From: DASSBQ01 sp040981125
GTDB lineage: Bacteria > Nitrospirota > Nitrospiria > Nitrospirales > Nitrospiraceae
Reading direction: 5' to 3'
DNA: 64,000 bases
Assembly: GCA_040981125.1 (NCBI GenBank)
Contig: JANRMQ010000013.1
Location: forward strand, 53,438-117,437
Shown here: piece by piece, positions 26,111 through 34,696 of the stretch
Position numbering within the stretch: position 1 is the stretch's first letter
How the letters are laid out: each line of letters begins with the position of its first letter
Translations under genes and position numbers: made by a program
The notes under the pieces: generated by a model
The model's database searches: none
Told to the model about the DNA's origin: nothing
The model's input: the letters and a program-made list of their open reading frames with translations, nothing else

Positions 26111-27064
26111 TCAGGGAGACGGCGATTTGCGCGCGGGAGGCGATTTGGGTTTGGATCGATCCATTTCGCCTCGCAGGCGCGCCAGTTCATCCTTCAGCTC
26201 GTGCACCTGCCGCGTCTGCTCATTCAATCGATCACGCAAATCGAGATTGGACTGGGTCAATTCACGGATCTGCAGTTTCAGGTCTTGCGTAGATTCGCCG
26301 CCGGCCGCCGGCTCGCGCGTGGCTGCGCCGACTTGATCGGTACCCGCGGCCGGCGTGGGAACCGCGGCTTTGCTTCCTGCTCCCATGGAACCAACACTGT
26401 TCCGAGCCAGGATGGCATTCGGACTGATGGAGAGATGCACCGTTTCAAACGGCGCCCAATCGGGTTCCTGGGAAGGAGGGACTTCAGCGGCCTTGTACGG
26501 CGGAGCGACCCACAGCCTCATTCCTTTCGTATCGCGGGCATCCTTTTCGTCTCCTCCGGCGGTGTCGGCCCGAGCAAAAGCCTTGTGATCCGTTATCACC
26601 ACATGCAGGTAGGAGTCCCGGATGAACAGCGATCCGGCGGTCGCGTCCCCGTACGCCGATTTAGGATTGGGAAGATAAAAGAACACGCGCTCGGTTGGAG
26701 CCGCCTCTCGAAAAGCCTGAGCGATCGGGGCTGCGACGAGGCGGAGATCCGCATTGTCGAATAGCGGAATCTGGCGTGGAGACTCGAAGTATCCCACCAG
26801 CGTGCCGCTCCACCCACTGACATGGATCGCACTCAGCATGAGCGCCATCTTTTCCGGCGGTATGTCGATCGGATGTGCGTTCGGCGCCGGCGGCGAAGAT
26901 CGGGGCACCGATGGATCGGGTTGGAGGCCGACTTCAATGCCGTAGCGGTCAAAGAGCAGTTGTCCTCGGCTGAAGTATTGACAGGAACCCAGCATCAGAC
27001 AGAGCGTCCCGACCGCCAGCATGATGCGCAACGGCTTGCCGATTAGCCGCATCCTCTCACCCAT
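26111..27064 (-). CDS. Lipoprotein of unknown family, paralogue 2, with C-terminal coiled coil
   Basis: A signal peptide ends in lipobox MLGSC (about residue 28). Residues about 40-205 match the lipoprotein at 21015 (HPIDIPPEKMALMLSAI, VGYFESPRQIPLFDNADL, GSLFIRDSYLHVVITDH). This copy adds a linker and a C-terminal coiled coil (LKLQIRELTQSNLDLRDRL onward). Its ATG overlaps the TAA stop of the small lipoprotein gene (TAATG), so translation is coupled. It is the last gene of a minus-strand operon with porin 2 and the Slp lipoprotein. Function is unknown. Confidence 0.72.
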   Translation of the reverse strand: MGERMRLIGKPLRIMLAVGTLCLMLGSCQYFSRGQLLFDRYGIEVGLQPDPSVPRSSPPAPNAHPIDIPPEKMALMLSAIHVSGWSGTLVGYFESPRQIPLFDNADLRLVAAPIAQAFREAAPTERVFFYLPNPKSAYGDATAGSLFIRDSYLHVVITDHKAFARADTAGGDEKDARDTKGMRLWVAPPYKAAEVPPSQEPDWAPFETVHLSISPNAILARNSVGSMGAGSKAAVPTPAAGTDQVGAATREPAAGGESTQDLKLQIRELTQSNLDLRDRLNEQTRQVHELKDELARLRGEMDRSKPKSPPARKSPSP

Positions 27065-27405
27065 TACTCGCATACAAATTGAATTCCCCAGAGGCGGTCC
27101 GTTCCCATTTGGCCGCGCCATGCGCGATCGGCGGCGGCGCTGACTTTAGGAATCTCTCCTTCCCGGACGATTCGCGAGCCGGTGGGACATTTGTTTCCGA
27201 TCAATTGAAACGCATCGCGGCGGCCTTGGGATGCCAGCACCTCGGCGTCGGTTTGATAGCGATAGGAGACGAGGCCGCCGTCCGCTGTATCGCGGACGAG
27301 GGTGGCCTCATGCCCGCATCCCATCGCCCCCGCAAGACCGAACATCAGAAGAGAACCGGTTAGGCGAGCCGGGACAGTCATGAATTTGCCACTCTCTTGC
27401 TTCAT
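27064..27405 (-). CDS. Small lipoprotein, unknown
   Basis: The 113-residue product has a signal peptide with lipobox AMGC (SLLMFGLAGAMGC). The rest is polar: VSYRYQTDAEVLASQGRRDA and KCPTGSRIVREGEIP, ending WGIQFVCE. Its ATG overlaps the stop of the Slp gene (ATGA at 27402-27405), and its own stop overlaps the next start. It is therefore in the middle of a tightly coupled operon. I know no family for it. Confidence 0.65.
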   Translation of the reverse strand: MKQESGKFMTVPARLTGSLLMFGLAGAMGCGHEATLVRDTADGGLVSYRYQTDAEVLASQGRRDAFQLIGNKCPTGSRIVREGEIPKVSAAADRAWRGQMGTDRLWGIQFVCE

Positions 27406-27938
27406 GGCGACGCGCAGAATGTCTCATGTTCCAGCGGCTCATACCCGCCGCCGATGTTATAGGGAAACTCGGCGATCTCTTTTCCGACCGTTTTCCAGAT
27501 GTGAAGACAGCGGGCGCGCAACGAGGGCAAACTGCGTTTCACATCATCCACCACGACCGCCTTCGCCTGCTCGACCGAACCGACGACAATCAGGCGGTTG
27601 CCCGGAATCAACCATTTTGGATCCAACCGGCCCCTGTAAAAGACGGCGAACTCGCCCGACCGTCTGCCGTTGTCCTTCGGCCCGTAGACGGGGTGTTCGA
27701 CGATCGGGAGTTGCGTCGTAATGATGGTCACGTCATCGGTGCCTGCATCAGTCTGCACGATGCGCCCGCCGAGTTGAACTTTTCGTCCAACCTTGGCGTT
27801 CGGCAGATTGCGCCATGCGGTGAAGTCGAAGTCTTTATCCACCCCGTGGGTAACCTCCTTCTGAAAAATCGGAGAAGAGGAACAGGCGGCGAGGATCAGC
27901 CAGATCGCCAGAACAATGCTGCCGTGGATGCGGGTCAT
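27402..27938 (-). CDS. Slp-family outer-membrane lipoprotein (copy 2)
   Basis: ATG 27938 follows AAGGAGG. The signal peptide ends in lipobox LAAC and the body matches the Slp copy at 10250: HGVDKDFDFTAWRNLPNAKV with VGRKVQLGGRIVQ, LDPKWLIPGNRLIVVGSVE, and CLHIWKTVGKEI near the end. It is probably an outer-membrane lipoprotein of the envelope. It follows porin 2 and precedes the two other lipoproteins of this operon. Confidence 0.77.
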   Translation of the reverse strand: MTRIHGSIVLAIWLILAACSSSPIFQKEVTHGVDKDFDFTAWRNLPNAKVGRKVQLGGRIVQTDAGTDDVTIITTQLPIVEHPVYGPKDNGRRSGEFAVFYRGRLDPKWLIPGNRLIVVGSVEQAKAVVVDDVKRSLPSLRARCLHIWKTVGKEIAEFPYNIGGGYEPLEHETFCASP

Positions 27939-28020
27939 CGTAGTGTCCTCCTTACTCCTTCCTGCGCCTCTTTTGCAACCGCAGGAGGACCGCCGAGATG
28001 ATAGTAAACTCACGCCGCCC

Positions 28021-29472
28021 TTACATAAACCGGATCTGGAATTGCACGAGAAACGCATTCTGGGCGAACGCATCAAACGTGCTGTCGTACGGAACGCCGG
28101 GCCCATTGCCTTGGTGGTGTCGAAACTCATAGTTGAACTGAATCTTGGATTGAACCTTCGGCGGAAAGTTCTCGAAATAATAAGTCAGCCCAAGAATGGT
28201 TCTCGTATAGAGATCATTCGATGTGGAGGTACTCGGATCGAATTGCTCATACATGACGGTCGGCTCCCAATTTTGAAAGAATCCATCGGAGATCAGATAT
28301 TTGGCGAGCACATACCAAGTCCGGCGTTGTACCCCTGGAGCACCTGATCCGCCGCAGAACACGATATCTTGGCAGGTCCCGTTCGCAGGCCGACCCACAG
28401 TCGTGGCATTCGCGCCGTCGTGCCCCTGCCACCATTCGCCTTGCGCCATGAAGCCCGGGATGATCTTCGAGGTATATCGAAAATCCAAGCCGTACCGATC
28501 GAACGCGCCCTTGCCGCGCCCGTTGATATTCGTGTTGGCGTTGTTCGACTCACCTTGAATGGTCGTAAAGCTGATCCACGAGACATCCGTCCCAAACAGG
28601 CGAATACGGGTATAAAACGCTTTCGGCCCGTTCGCGCCGGTCGCGTTCGCATGATAATTGTTATTGTTCATGATCCCGGCGACATACTCCAGCCGATTGA
28701 ACAGCCGCCCGCGGACATCGATGAAGAGATCGCGTTCTTGGAGAAAATCAATGGTGCCGGCGGTTCCGGTCGAATTGCCGAGCCCACTGCCGACGGACGT
28801 GAGATAGGGCGAACTGATGACATCGCGCAAGCCGCCTGATGTCTCCGTGAAGATGCCGAACGGCATGCGAAACACTCCCATACGAATAAAATTCATATAG
28901 GGGGCCCAGGATTGAAACGGCCGGAAGTCGATATAGGATTCGCGAAAGAATGTGGCGGCAACCGGTTGACCGGTCGCCGCGCCGCTGCCACCGGTCGGCG
29001 TCTCGCGGCCGAAGCTAATGCTCTGAAACTCCATAAGGGCGTGCCAGCGGGGGAGCATGTCGCTGATGCGGCCCCAGAACACGATCTCCGAACGCCGAAT
29101 GGAAAAATTGTCCTGGCTTTTACCTTCCGGTACATGCGCGTCCTGGTGACTGTAGAGAAACTGGAGCGCGTTCAGGCCGAAATTCACCTTATCCCTTAGG
29201 ATCGGCAGCAATTCCGTTCTCGTTTTCCAATCTTCGATCGCGTCGATGCGCCGGGCATTCTCGGCGCCGCGATATTCCTGTTCGGCGCGGATCTGAATCC
29301 ATTCGTCCATCGTAATGGAGCCCTTTTGAAGCAGGATGTCCTCGACCGACGCGCCGCCGGGCGGTAATTGGTTCGGCGCCGGCTCCTCTCCTCTCACGAG
29401 CGGCGTGAAGAGCGCCACCAGACAGACAACAGCCAGACAGACGATGACCGCCCGTTGCGGAAGTCGCCTCAT
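28021..29472 (-). CDS. Outer-membrane porin-like protein 2
   Basis: The 483-residue protein has a signal peptide and an N-terminal block VEDILLQKGSITMDEWIQIRAE that matches the first porin (LEDLMLEKGQMTIDEWVELKAE). It then has beta-barrel strands (FGLNALQFLYSHQD, RRSEIVFWGRI) and ends in a phenylalanine-containing strand (LVQFQIRFM). The barrel sequence is less clearly OprP-like and may admit another anion. GAGAGGTG precedes the ATG. It heads the porin-slp-lipoprotein operon and diverges from pstS copy 3. Confidence 0.72.
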   Translation of the reverse strand: MRRLPQRAVIVCLAVVCLVALFTPLVRGEEPAPNQLPPGGASVEDILLQKGSITMDEWIQIRAEQEYRGAENARRIDAIEDWKTRTELLPILRDKVNFGLNALQFLYSHQDAHVPEGKSQDNFSIRRSEIVFWGRISDMLPRWHALMEFQSISFGRETPTGGSGAATGQPVAATFFRESYIDFRPFQSWAPYMNFIRMGVFRMPFGIFTETSGGLRDVISSPYLTSVGSGLGNSTGTAGTIDFLQERDLFIDVRGRLFNRLEYVAGIMNNNNYHANATGANGPKAFYTRIRLFGTDVSWISFTTIQGESNNANTNINGRGKGAFDRYGLDFRYTSKIIPGFMAQGEWWQGHDGANATTVGRPANGTCQDIVFCGGSGAPGVQRRTWYVLAKYLISDGFFQNWEPTVMYEQFDPSTSTSNDLYTRTILGLTYYFENFPPKVQSKIQFNYEFRHHQGNGPGVPYDSTFDAFAQNAFLVQFQIRFM

Positions 29473-29636
29473 AGTGACACCTCTCTCGTTTGATGAATGA
29501 ACACAACCGCCAAGTTTGCCCGCAGATATCGATCTACCGACACACGGCATTGCCAAAAATTCACGGCGGCTGTTATCGCAGCAAGGACGGCGTCCTGCAA
29601 GCGAAATGAAGCGGAGCCGGCCCGGTCGGATGCAAA

Positions 29637-29653
29637 ATTAACAGTCCGTTAAC
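29637..29653. promoter_or_regulatory. Candidate Pho box ATTAAC-N5-GTTAAC between porin 2 and pstS copy 3
   Basis: ATTAAC (29637) and GTTAAC (29648) repeat at 11 bp in the divergent promoter region, about 75 bases before the third pstS gene and about 165 bases from the porin 2 start. It could serve both directions. Confidence 0.65.
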
Positions 29654-29728
29654 ACCGTTTCTATCTCATCGAAACCGGCCCTCGATACAGTGCCCTCACA
29701 CTGTCGGAAGAAATCAAAGGAGGGCTCC

Positions 29729-30712
29729 ATGCGTCACGTGCCGGGTGTCATGGCGGGCGTTATTCTCGTCTCTTGCGTCGCGGCAGCGCCGCTTGCGACA
29801 GCCGCGGAATCAGAGGGAATAGACGCCGCGTTGCGTCCCTATCAGAAAGTCAGCGGGATCTCGGGCGCGATCAACAGCATCGGCTCCGACACGCTGAACA
29901 ATCTCATGACGCTGTGGGCCGAAGGCTTCCGCCGGCAATATCCGAACATCAAAATCCAAGTGGAGGGCAAGGGATCGAGCACCGCTCCTCCGGCTCTTAT
30001 TGAAGGAACCGCCCAGCTGGGCCCCATGTCCAGACTGATGAAGGCCAGCGAGGTCGACAAGTTCGAAGCCAAGTTCGGATACCCGCCCACCGCCTATCCG
30101 GTCGCCGTTGATGCTCTGGCGATATTCGTCAATAAAGACAATCCGCTCACGGCCATGACTCTCGAACAAGTGGACGCGGCCTTTTCAAAGAGCCGGCGGC
30201 ATGGGGCCTCGCAGGAAATCAGGACCTGGGGCCAGTTGGGATTAAATGGAAACTGGGCCGGCTCCCCGATCAGCCTATACGGACGGAATTCAGCCTCCGG
30301 CACCTATGGCTTTTTCAAAGAACATGCGTTGAAGAACGGCGATTTCAAGGATCAGGTCAAGGAGCAGCCCGGGTCCGCCTCTGTCGTGCAAGGCGTGACG
30401 GAAGACCGATTCGGTTTGGGCTATAGCGGCATCGGCTATGCGACATCCGGCATTCGTATGGTGCCGCTGGCCGAGAACGCCGGAGCCAAAGCCGTTGAGC
30501 CGAGCTTGGCGAATACGCGCAATGGCTCGTATCCGCTCTGGCGGTACCTCTATGTGTATGTCAATCAGGCGCCGGGCAAGCCGTTGCCGCCGATCGTTCA
30601 CGAATTCCTGAAATACATCTATAGCCGCGAAGGGCAGGCCGATGTGTTGAAGGACGGATACTTCCCAGTGGCCGGAGCGACCGCGGAAAAGCACCTCGCG
30701 GTTGTTCGGTAG
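29729..30712 (+). CDS. pstS: Phosphate-binding protein PstS, paralogue 3
   Basis: The 327-residue protein has a signal peptide (VMAGVILVSCVAAAPLATAA) and the landmarks INSIGSDTLNNLMTLW, VEGKGSSTAPPALIEG, IFVNKDNPLTAMTL, LYGRNSASGTYGFFKEHA and GLGYSGIGYATSGI. AAAGGAGG precedes the ATG at ideal spacing. It is the only pstS directly ahead of pstCAB, 12 bases before pstC, so it is the cognate binding protein of that transporter. Mature protein is periplasmic. Confidence 0.94.
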   Translation: MRHVPGVMAGVILVSCVAAAPLATAAESEGIDAALRPYQKVSGISGAINSIGSDTLNNLMTLWAEGFRRQYPNIKIQVEGKGSSTAPPALIEGTAQLGPMSRLMKASEVDKFEAKFGYPPTAYPVAVDALAIFVNKDNPLTAMTLEQVDAAFSKSRRHGASQEIRTWGQLGLNGNWAGSPISLYGRNSASGTYGFFKEHALKNGDFKDQVKEQPGSASVVQGVTEDRFGLGYSGIGYATSGIRMVPLAENAGAKAVEPSLANTRNGSYPLWRYLYVYVNQAPGKPLPPIVHEFLKYIYSREGQADVLKDGYFPVAGATAEKHLAVVR

Positions 30713-30724
30713 AGCAACCCTTCG

Positions 30725-33037
30725 ATGAGCATGTTCTTTCCAGGACGACGGCTCCTCGATCACATCGCCCGGTACGTCGTCAGTGCCGGCGGGATCGCGG
30801 TCATCGTCGCGATCCTCGCCATTTTCTTCTTTATCTTTCGAGAGGTCACGCCACTGTTCGCGACCCCGACGGCGCGATTGCTTTCGCGGTTTACCCTCTC
30901 TGCCATCCCATCATCTCCTGCGCCGCTCCAGATTGGAATGGACGACGGTAAAACCATCGCCTATGTCCTGAGTCCCAATGGAGTCCGATTCGTCGAGCTC
31001 TCGACCGGCCAGACGATACCGATCGATGATAATGCATTCCCCCTTTCGTCGCGCATGACCGCCGTGGCGCAAGGTGGAGTCGGTTCGAGCCGGTATGTGG
31101 CAGGGACGGAAGACGGAGGGATTGTTTCGTTGAAAATGGGCGTGGCGACACATTTTTCCGAATCGGGCGAGCGAATCCGCCGGCCGTTGCTACGGATATC
31201 CGCTTCGTTTCACATCAGTTCCGAACCCCTCACCGCGCTCGCATACCGGACGGGAACGACAGGAGATGGTCTGGCTGCTGTGACGGCACAAGGATCGCTG
31301 CTGTACGCCACCGTTCCCGACGGTGAGAGCGAACAGACGATCCCGGCGCGGGAGCTTCACCGATTCGATGGGCCCGTGACTCAATTAGCGCTGGACGCTT
31401 CGCTGGATCATCTCTACGCCGGTACGGCGAATGGACTGATTTACCATTTCGATTTAAAAGAGGCGGGAGAAGGGCGCGCCGAGACGCGCGCTTCTGCCCA
31501 AGTCTCACCCGCCCACCCCGCGCGCGCCGAGACGCGCGCTTCTGCCCAAGTCTCACCCGCCCACCCCGCGCGCGCCGAGACGCGCGCTTCTCCCATGGTC
31601 TATCGCGTGGCGGCGGACGGAATACCGGTTACGGTTCTGGGATTCCTCAATGGTGATCGCAGTCTCATTGTGACAACCGGAGACGGAGAAGTCTCTGCAT
31701 GGGGACTCACCCGCATGCCCGGGAGTCTGGGCCGTTTTCAGCTCGAACGGATGCATACCTTTGCCTCCCATCGAGCGCCGGTGACGGCTTTCTCCCCATC
31801 CACCCGTGATAAGGGATTTGTGACGGCCGATGAAGTCGGCCAAGTCTTTGTGCATTACTCGACGTCCGAGCAAACCTGGCTCAAGGTGTCCGCCGGCGAA
31901 TCCGCGATCCGCGCTGTCTCCTTTGCGCCCAAGTCCGATGGCTTTGTCGTCTTGGACGGACAAGGGCAGCTGGCCTTGTATGAGGTGCGCAACCCGTTTC
32001 CGGACATTACGTTCAAGACCCTGTTCGGATCGGTGTGGTATGAGGGGTATGAAGGCCCGGAGCATGTCTGGCAGTCGTCATCCGGTTCCGATGAATTCGA
32101 ACCGAAATACGGCTTGATGCCGCTCGCCTTCGGCACGCTCAAGGGAACGATGTATGCGCTGTTTCTCGCCGTGCCGTTGGCCATCTTGAGCGCCGCGTTC
32201 ACGTCGCAGTTCATGCATCCTGATCTCCGCGGAACCATCAAACCGATGATCGAGGTGATGGCCGCGCTCCCCACGGTCGTCCTGGGATTTCTGGCGGGCC
32301 TCTGGTTGGCGCCCCTGCTCGAACGGTTCTTCCCCGCGCTGGTGGGCATGTTCATCGTTTTGCCGTTCGTGGTCGTCTTCGTGTCGTTTGCCTGGTCGGG
32401 TATCCCGTTCAGGCTGCGCGAGCGCTTCCGCCCCGGGACGGAAGCGCTCCTGCTCATGCCGCTCCTCGCCGGCTCAATCTGGCTCTGCTTAGCGAGCAAC
32501 GAGTGGATTGAAACTATGCTCTTCGGCCGAGACTTCAAACAGTGGGTCGTGGACAGTTTCGGCGTCCATTACGATCAGCGCAACGCGGTGGTCGTCGGCA
32601 TTGTGATGGGATTTGCGATCATCCCCATCATCTATAGTATCGCCGAAGAAGCGATGTCCAACGTCCCGAAACACCTGATTGCAGGCTCGCTCGCGCTGGG
32701 GGCGACCAGATGGCAGACCGTCCTCCGCCTGGTGCTGCTCGCGGCCAGCCCCGGAATCTTTTCCGCCATCATGATCGGATTCGGGCGCGCGGTGGGAGAA
32801 ACGATGATCGTGCTGATGGCGACCGGCAACACGCCGATCCTCGACTGGAGCTGGAGCAACGGCTTCCGGACACTGTCGGCGAACATTGCCGTGGAGATTC
32901 CCGAAGCGCCGCACGGCGGCACGCTCTATCGCGTCCTGTTCCTGGCGGCGCTCTTGCTGTTCATCCTGACCTTCGCGGTCAATACCTTAGCCGAAGTCGT
33001 CCGGCAACGGCTCCGGGAGAAGTATACGTCGGCCTAA
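30725..33037 (+). CDS. pstC: Phosphate ABC permease PstC with periplasmic beta-propeller
   Basis: A first membrane helix (residues about 18-40) is followed by about 400 residues of WD40-like strands (AYVLSPNGVRFVEL, RYVAGTEDGGIVSL, HLYAGTANGLIYHF, SLIVTTGDGEVSAWG, FVVLDGQGQLALYE) that must lie in the periplasm. The permease core of about six helices begins near residue 465 and contains EEAMSNVPKHLIAGSLALGA, the cytoplasmic coupling loop. Enlarged PstC proteins of this type are known from proteobacteria. A 48-base tandem repeat at 31474-31591 sits in a propeller loop. No clear ribosome site precedes the ATG; coupling to pstS is likely. Confidence 0.9.
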   Translation: MSMFFPGRRLLDHIARYVVSAGGIAVIVAILAIFFFIFREVTPLFATPTARLLSRFTLSAIPSSPAPLQIGMDDGKTIAYVLSPNGVRFVELSTGQTIPIDDNAFPLSSRMTAVAQGGVGSSRYVAGTEDGGIVSLKMGVATHFSESGERIRRPLLRISASFHISSEPLTALAYRTGTTGDGLAAVTAQGSLLYATVPDGESEQTIPARELHRFDGPVTQLALDASLDHLYAGTANGLIYHFDLKEAGEGRAETRASAQVSPAHPARAETRASAQVSPAHPARAETRASPMVYRVAADGIPVTVLGFLNGDRSLIVTTGDGEVSAWGLTRMPGSLGRFQLERMHTFASHRAPVTAFSPSTRDKGFVTADEVGQVFVHYSTSEQTWLKVSAGESAIRAVSFAPKSDGFVVLDGQGQLALYEVRNPFPDITFKTLFGSVWYEGYEGPEHVWQSSSGSDEFEPKYGLMPLAFGTLKGTMYALFLAVPLAILSAAFTSQFMHPDLRGTIKPMIEVMAALPTVVLGFLAGLWLAPLLERFFPALVGMFIVLPFVVVFVSFAWSGIPFRLRERFRPGTEALLLMPLLAGSIWLCLASNEWIETMLFGRDFKQWVVDSFGVHYDQRNAVVVGIVMGFAIIPIIYSIAEEAMSNVPKHLIAGSLALGATRWQTVLRLVLLAASPGIFSAIMIGFGRAVGETMIVLMATGNTPILDWSWSNGFRTLSANIAVEIPEAPHGGTLYRVLFLAALLLFILTFAVNTLAEVVRQRLREKYTSA
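31474..31591 (+). repeat. In-frame 48-bp tandem repeat inside pstC
   Basis: Two full 48-base units and a 22-base third unit begin at 31474, 31522 and 31570. They encode RAETRASAQVSPAHPA twice and RAETRAS. It expands a loop of the propeller between strands near residues 250-290. The unit includes alternating GC (GCGCGCC) flanking GAGACGCGCG, and length variation by slippage would keep the frame. Confidence 0.85.
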
Positions 33038-33050
33038 CTGGAAGAGACGC

Positions 33051-34679
33051 ATGAAAGGCTTTTGGAGAAGCGGTGAACTGTTCGTCTGGCTTACTGCCTC
33101 CGGCGTGGCGATCAGCCTGCTCATGATCGCCGGCTTGTTAGGCTTGATCATGATAAACGGCCTCGGACAATTCTGGCCGCAGCCGATTGAGGAACTGCGC
33201 CTGCATGACGGCCAACGATTCATCGGCCAGGTGACAGGGCGCGAGATCATTCCCGGCTCCGAAACCCGGGACCGTCCCGAAGGACTTGCCCGTATTCGCA
33301 TGCGAATCGGCAATCGCGATGCGTTCGGATTCGATTTCAAATGGATAGACGAATCGGCCATTGAAACCAGGCAGTCGCCCGAGGATGTGATCAGGATCGA
33401 GCGTCGAGAGTGGGGGCCGGCCTTTGGAAGAATTGTAGCGCTCTACGACGGACCCGGCGTGAATCGCAAGGAGGACCAGCTCCAGCCCATACTCCAAACA
33501 ATGCTGGCTCATGCCGGGAAGATACAACGAGCGATCGAAGAGATCGAGCACGATCGAATCGGCGCCATCAATCATGAGATCGAAACGCTCAGGCTGAAAC
33601 GCCGCGCCTTGACGCTCGATGGAACCATGACTCCCAAGGAAGCGGCTCGAGATGAAGAATGGACCCGCCGAATTTCGGCGCTGGAAGAACTCTATCAAGA
33701 GCAGACGACGCAGCTCGAAACCTTGTACAAAAGTCAGGCGCAATACCGGATCGGCTTGGAGCTGTCCGACGGCCGGGAGGCGCACATCCCCTTGCCGCAG
33801 ATCCTCTCCGTCTCACCCACGAATGCGATGAGCCCTGGCGCGAAACTTTGGGCCTACATGCAGAACCTCTGGGCCTTTCTTTCCGGCCAGCCTCGCGAGG
33901 CCAACACCGAGGGAGGGATCTTTCCGGCGATTTTCGGAACGGTCCTCATGGTCTTTCTCATGACGATCGTGGTCATGCCGTTCGGGGTAATGGCCGCCGT
34001 TTATCTCCGCGAATACGCGAAACAGGGCTTCCTGGTGCGAATGGTCCGGATCGCCGTCAACAATCTGGCCGGCGTGCCGTCGATTGTCTTCGGCGTCTTC
34101 GGCCTGGGCTGTTTCATCTATGCGACGGGAGGAACGATCGACCGGCTTTTCTTCCCCGAGGCGCTGCCGAATCCAACGTTCGGCACCGGCGGAATTCTCT
34201 GGGCCTCGTTGACCCTGGCCCTACTGACCGTCCCCGTCGTCATCGTGGCCACCGAAGAAGGTTTGTCCTCCGTGCCTCGGGAATTCCGGGAAGGCTCCAT
34301 CGGTCTGGGCGCCACTAAGTTTGAAACCCTGCGTAATGTAATCGTTCCCTGCGCGCTGCCCGGCATCCTCACCGGCCTGATCCTCGCCATGGCCCGCGCG
34401 GCAGGCGAGGTGGCGCCGCTGATGCTGACCGGCGTGGTGAAACTGGCTCCGTCCCTGCCTCTGGATGCCGCCTTCCCGTTTCTGCATCTGGATCGAAAGT
34501 TCATGCATCTTGGCTTTCACATCTATGATGTCGGCTTCCAATCGCCGAATGTCGAAGCGGCCAAACCCATGGTGTATATGACCACCCTGACGCTCATCGT
34601 GGTGGTTGTCACTTTGAATCTTCTTGCCGTCGTGGTCCGCAACCGGCTCCGCAAGCGATTTGCGACCTCGGCCGTGTGA
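33051..34679 (+). CDS. pstA: Phosphate ABC permease PstA with periplasmic insert
   Basis: A membrane helix (residues about 13-36) is followed by about 250 periplasmic residues with a coiled coil (ETLRLKRRALTLDGTMTPKE to LEELYQEQTTQLETLY). The permease core follows from residue about 290 (GGIFPAIFGTVLMVFLM, VYLREYAK, NLAGVPSIVFGVFGLG) and contains the coupling loop EEGLSSVPREFREGSIGLGA. Standard PstA is about 300 residues, so this one is enlarged like PstC; the extra domains could contact each other or the binding proteins. It follows pstC by 13 bases. Confidence 0.92.
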   Translation: MKGFWRSGELFVWLTASGVAISLLMIAGLLGLIMINGLGQFWPQPIEELRLHDGQRFIGQVTGREIIPGSETRDRPEGLARIRMRIGNRDAFGFDFKWIDESAIETRQSPEDVIRIERREWGPAFGRIVALYDGPGVNRKEDQLQPILQTMLAHAGKIQRAIEEIEHDRIGAINHEIETLRLKRRALTLDGTMTPKEAARDEEWTRRISALEELYQEQTTQLETLYKSQAQYRIGLELSDGREAHIPLPQILSVSPTNAMSPGAKLWAYMQNLWAFLSGQPREANTEGGIFPAIFGTVLMVFLMTIVVMPFGVMAAVYLREYAKQGFLVRMVRIAVNNLAGVPSIVFGVFGLGCFIYATGGTIDRLFFPEALPNPTFGTGGILWASLTLALLTVPVVIVATEEGLSSVPREFREGSIGLGATKFETLRNVIVPCALPGILTGLILAMARAAGEVAPLMLTGVVKLAPSLPLDAAFPFLHLDRKFMHLGFHIYDVGFQSPNVEAAKPMVYMTTLTLIVVVVTLNLLAVVVRNRLRKRFATSAV

Positions 34680-34696
34680 TCAGTGGAGAATCTACT

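Noticed and set aside
31474..31591. Tandem repeat as a CRISPR or mobile element
   Set aside because: Units are contiguous without spacers and stay in frame with pstC.
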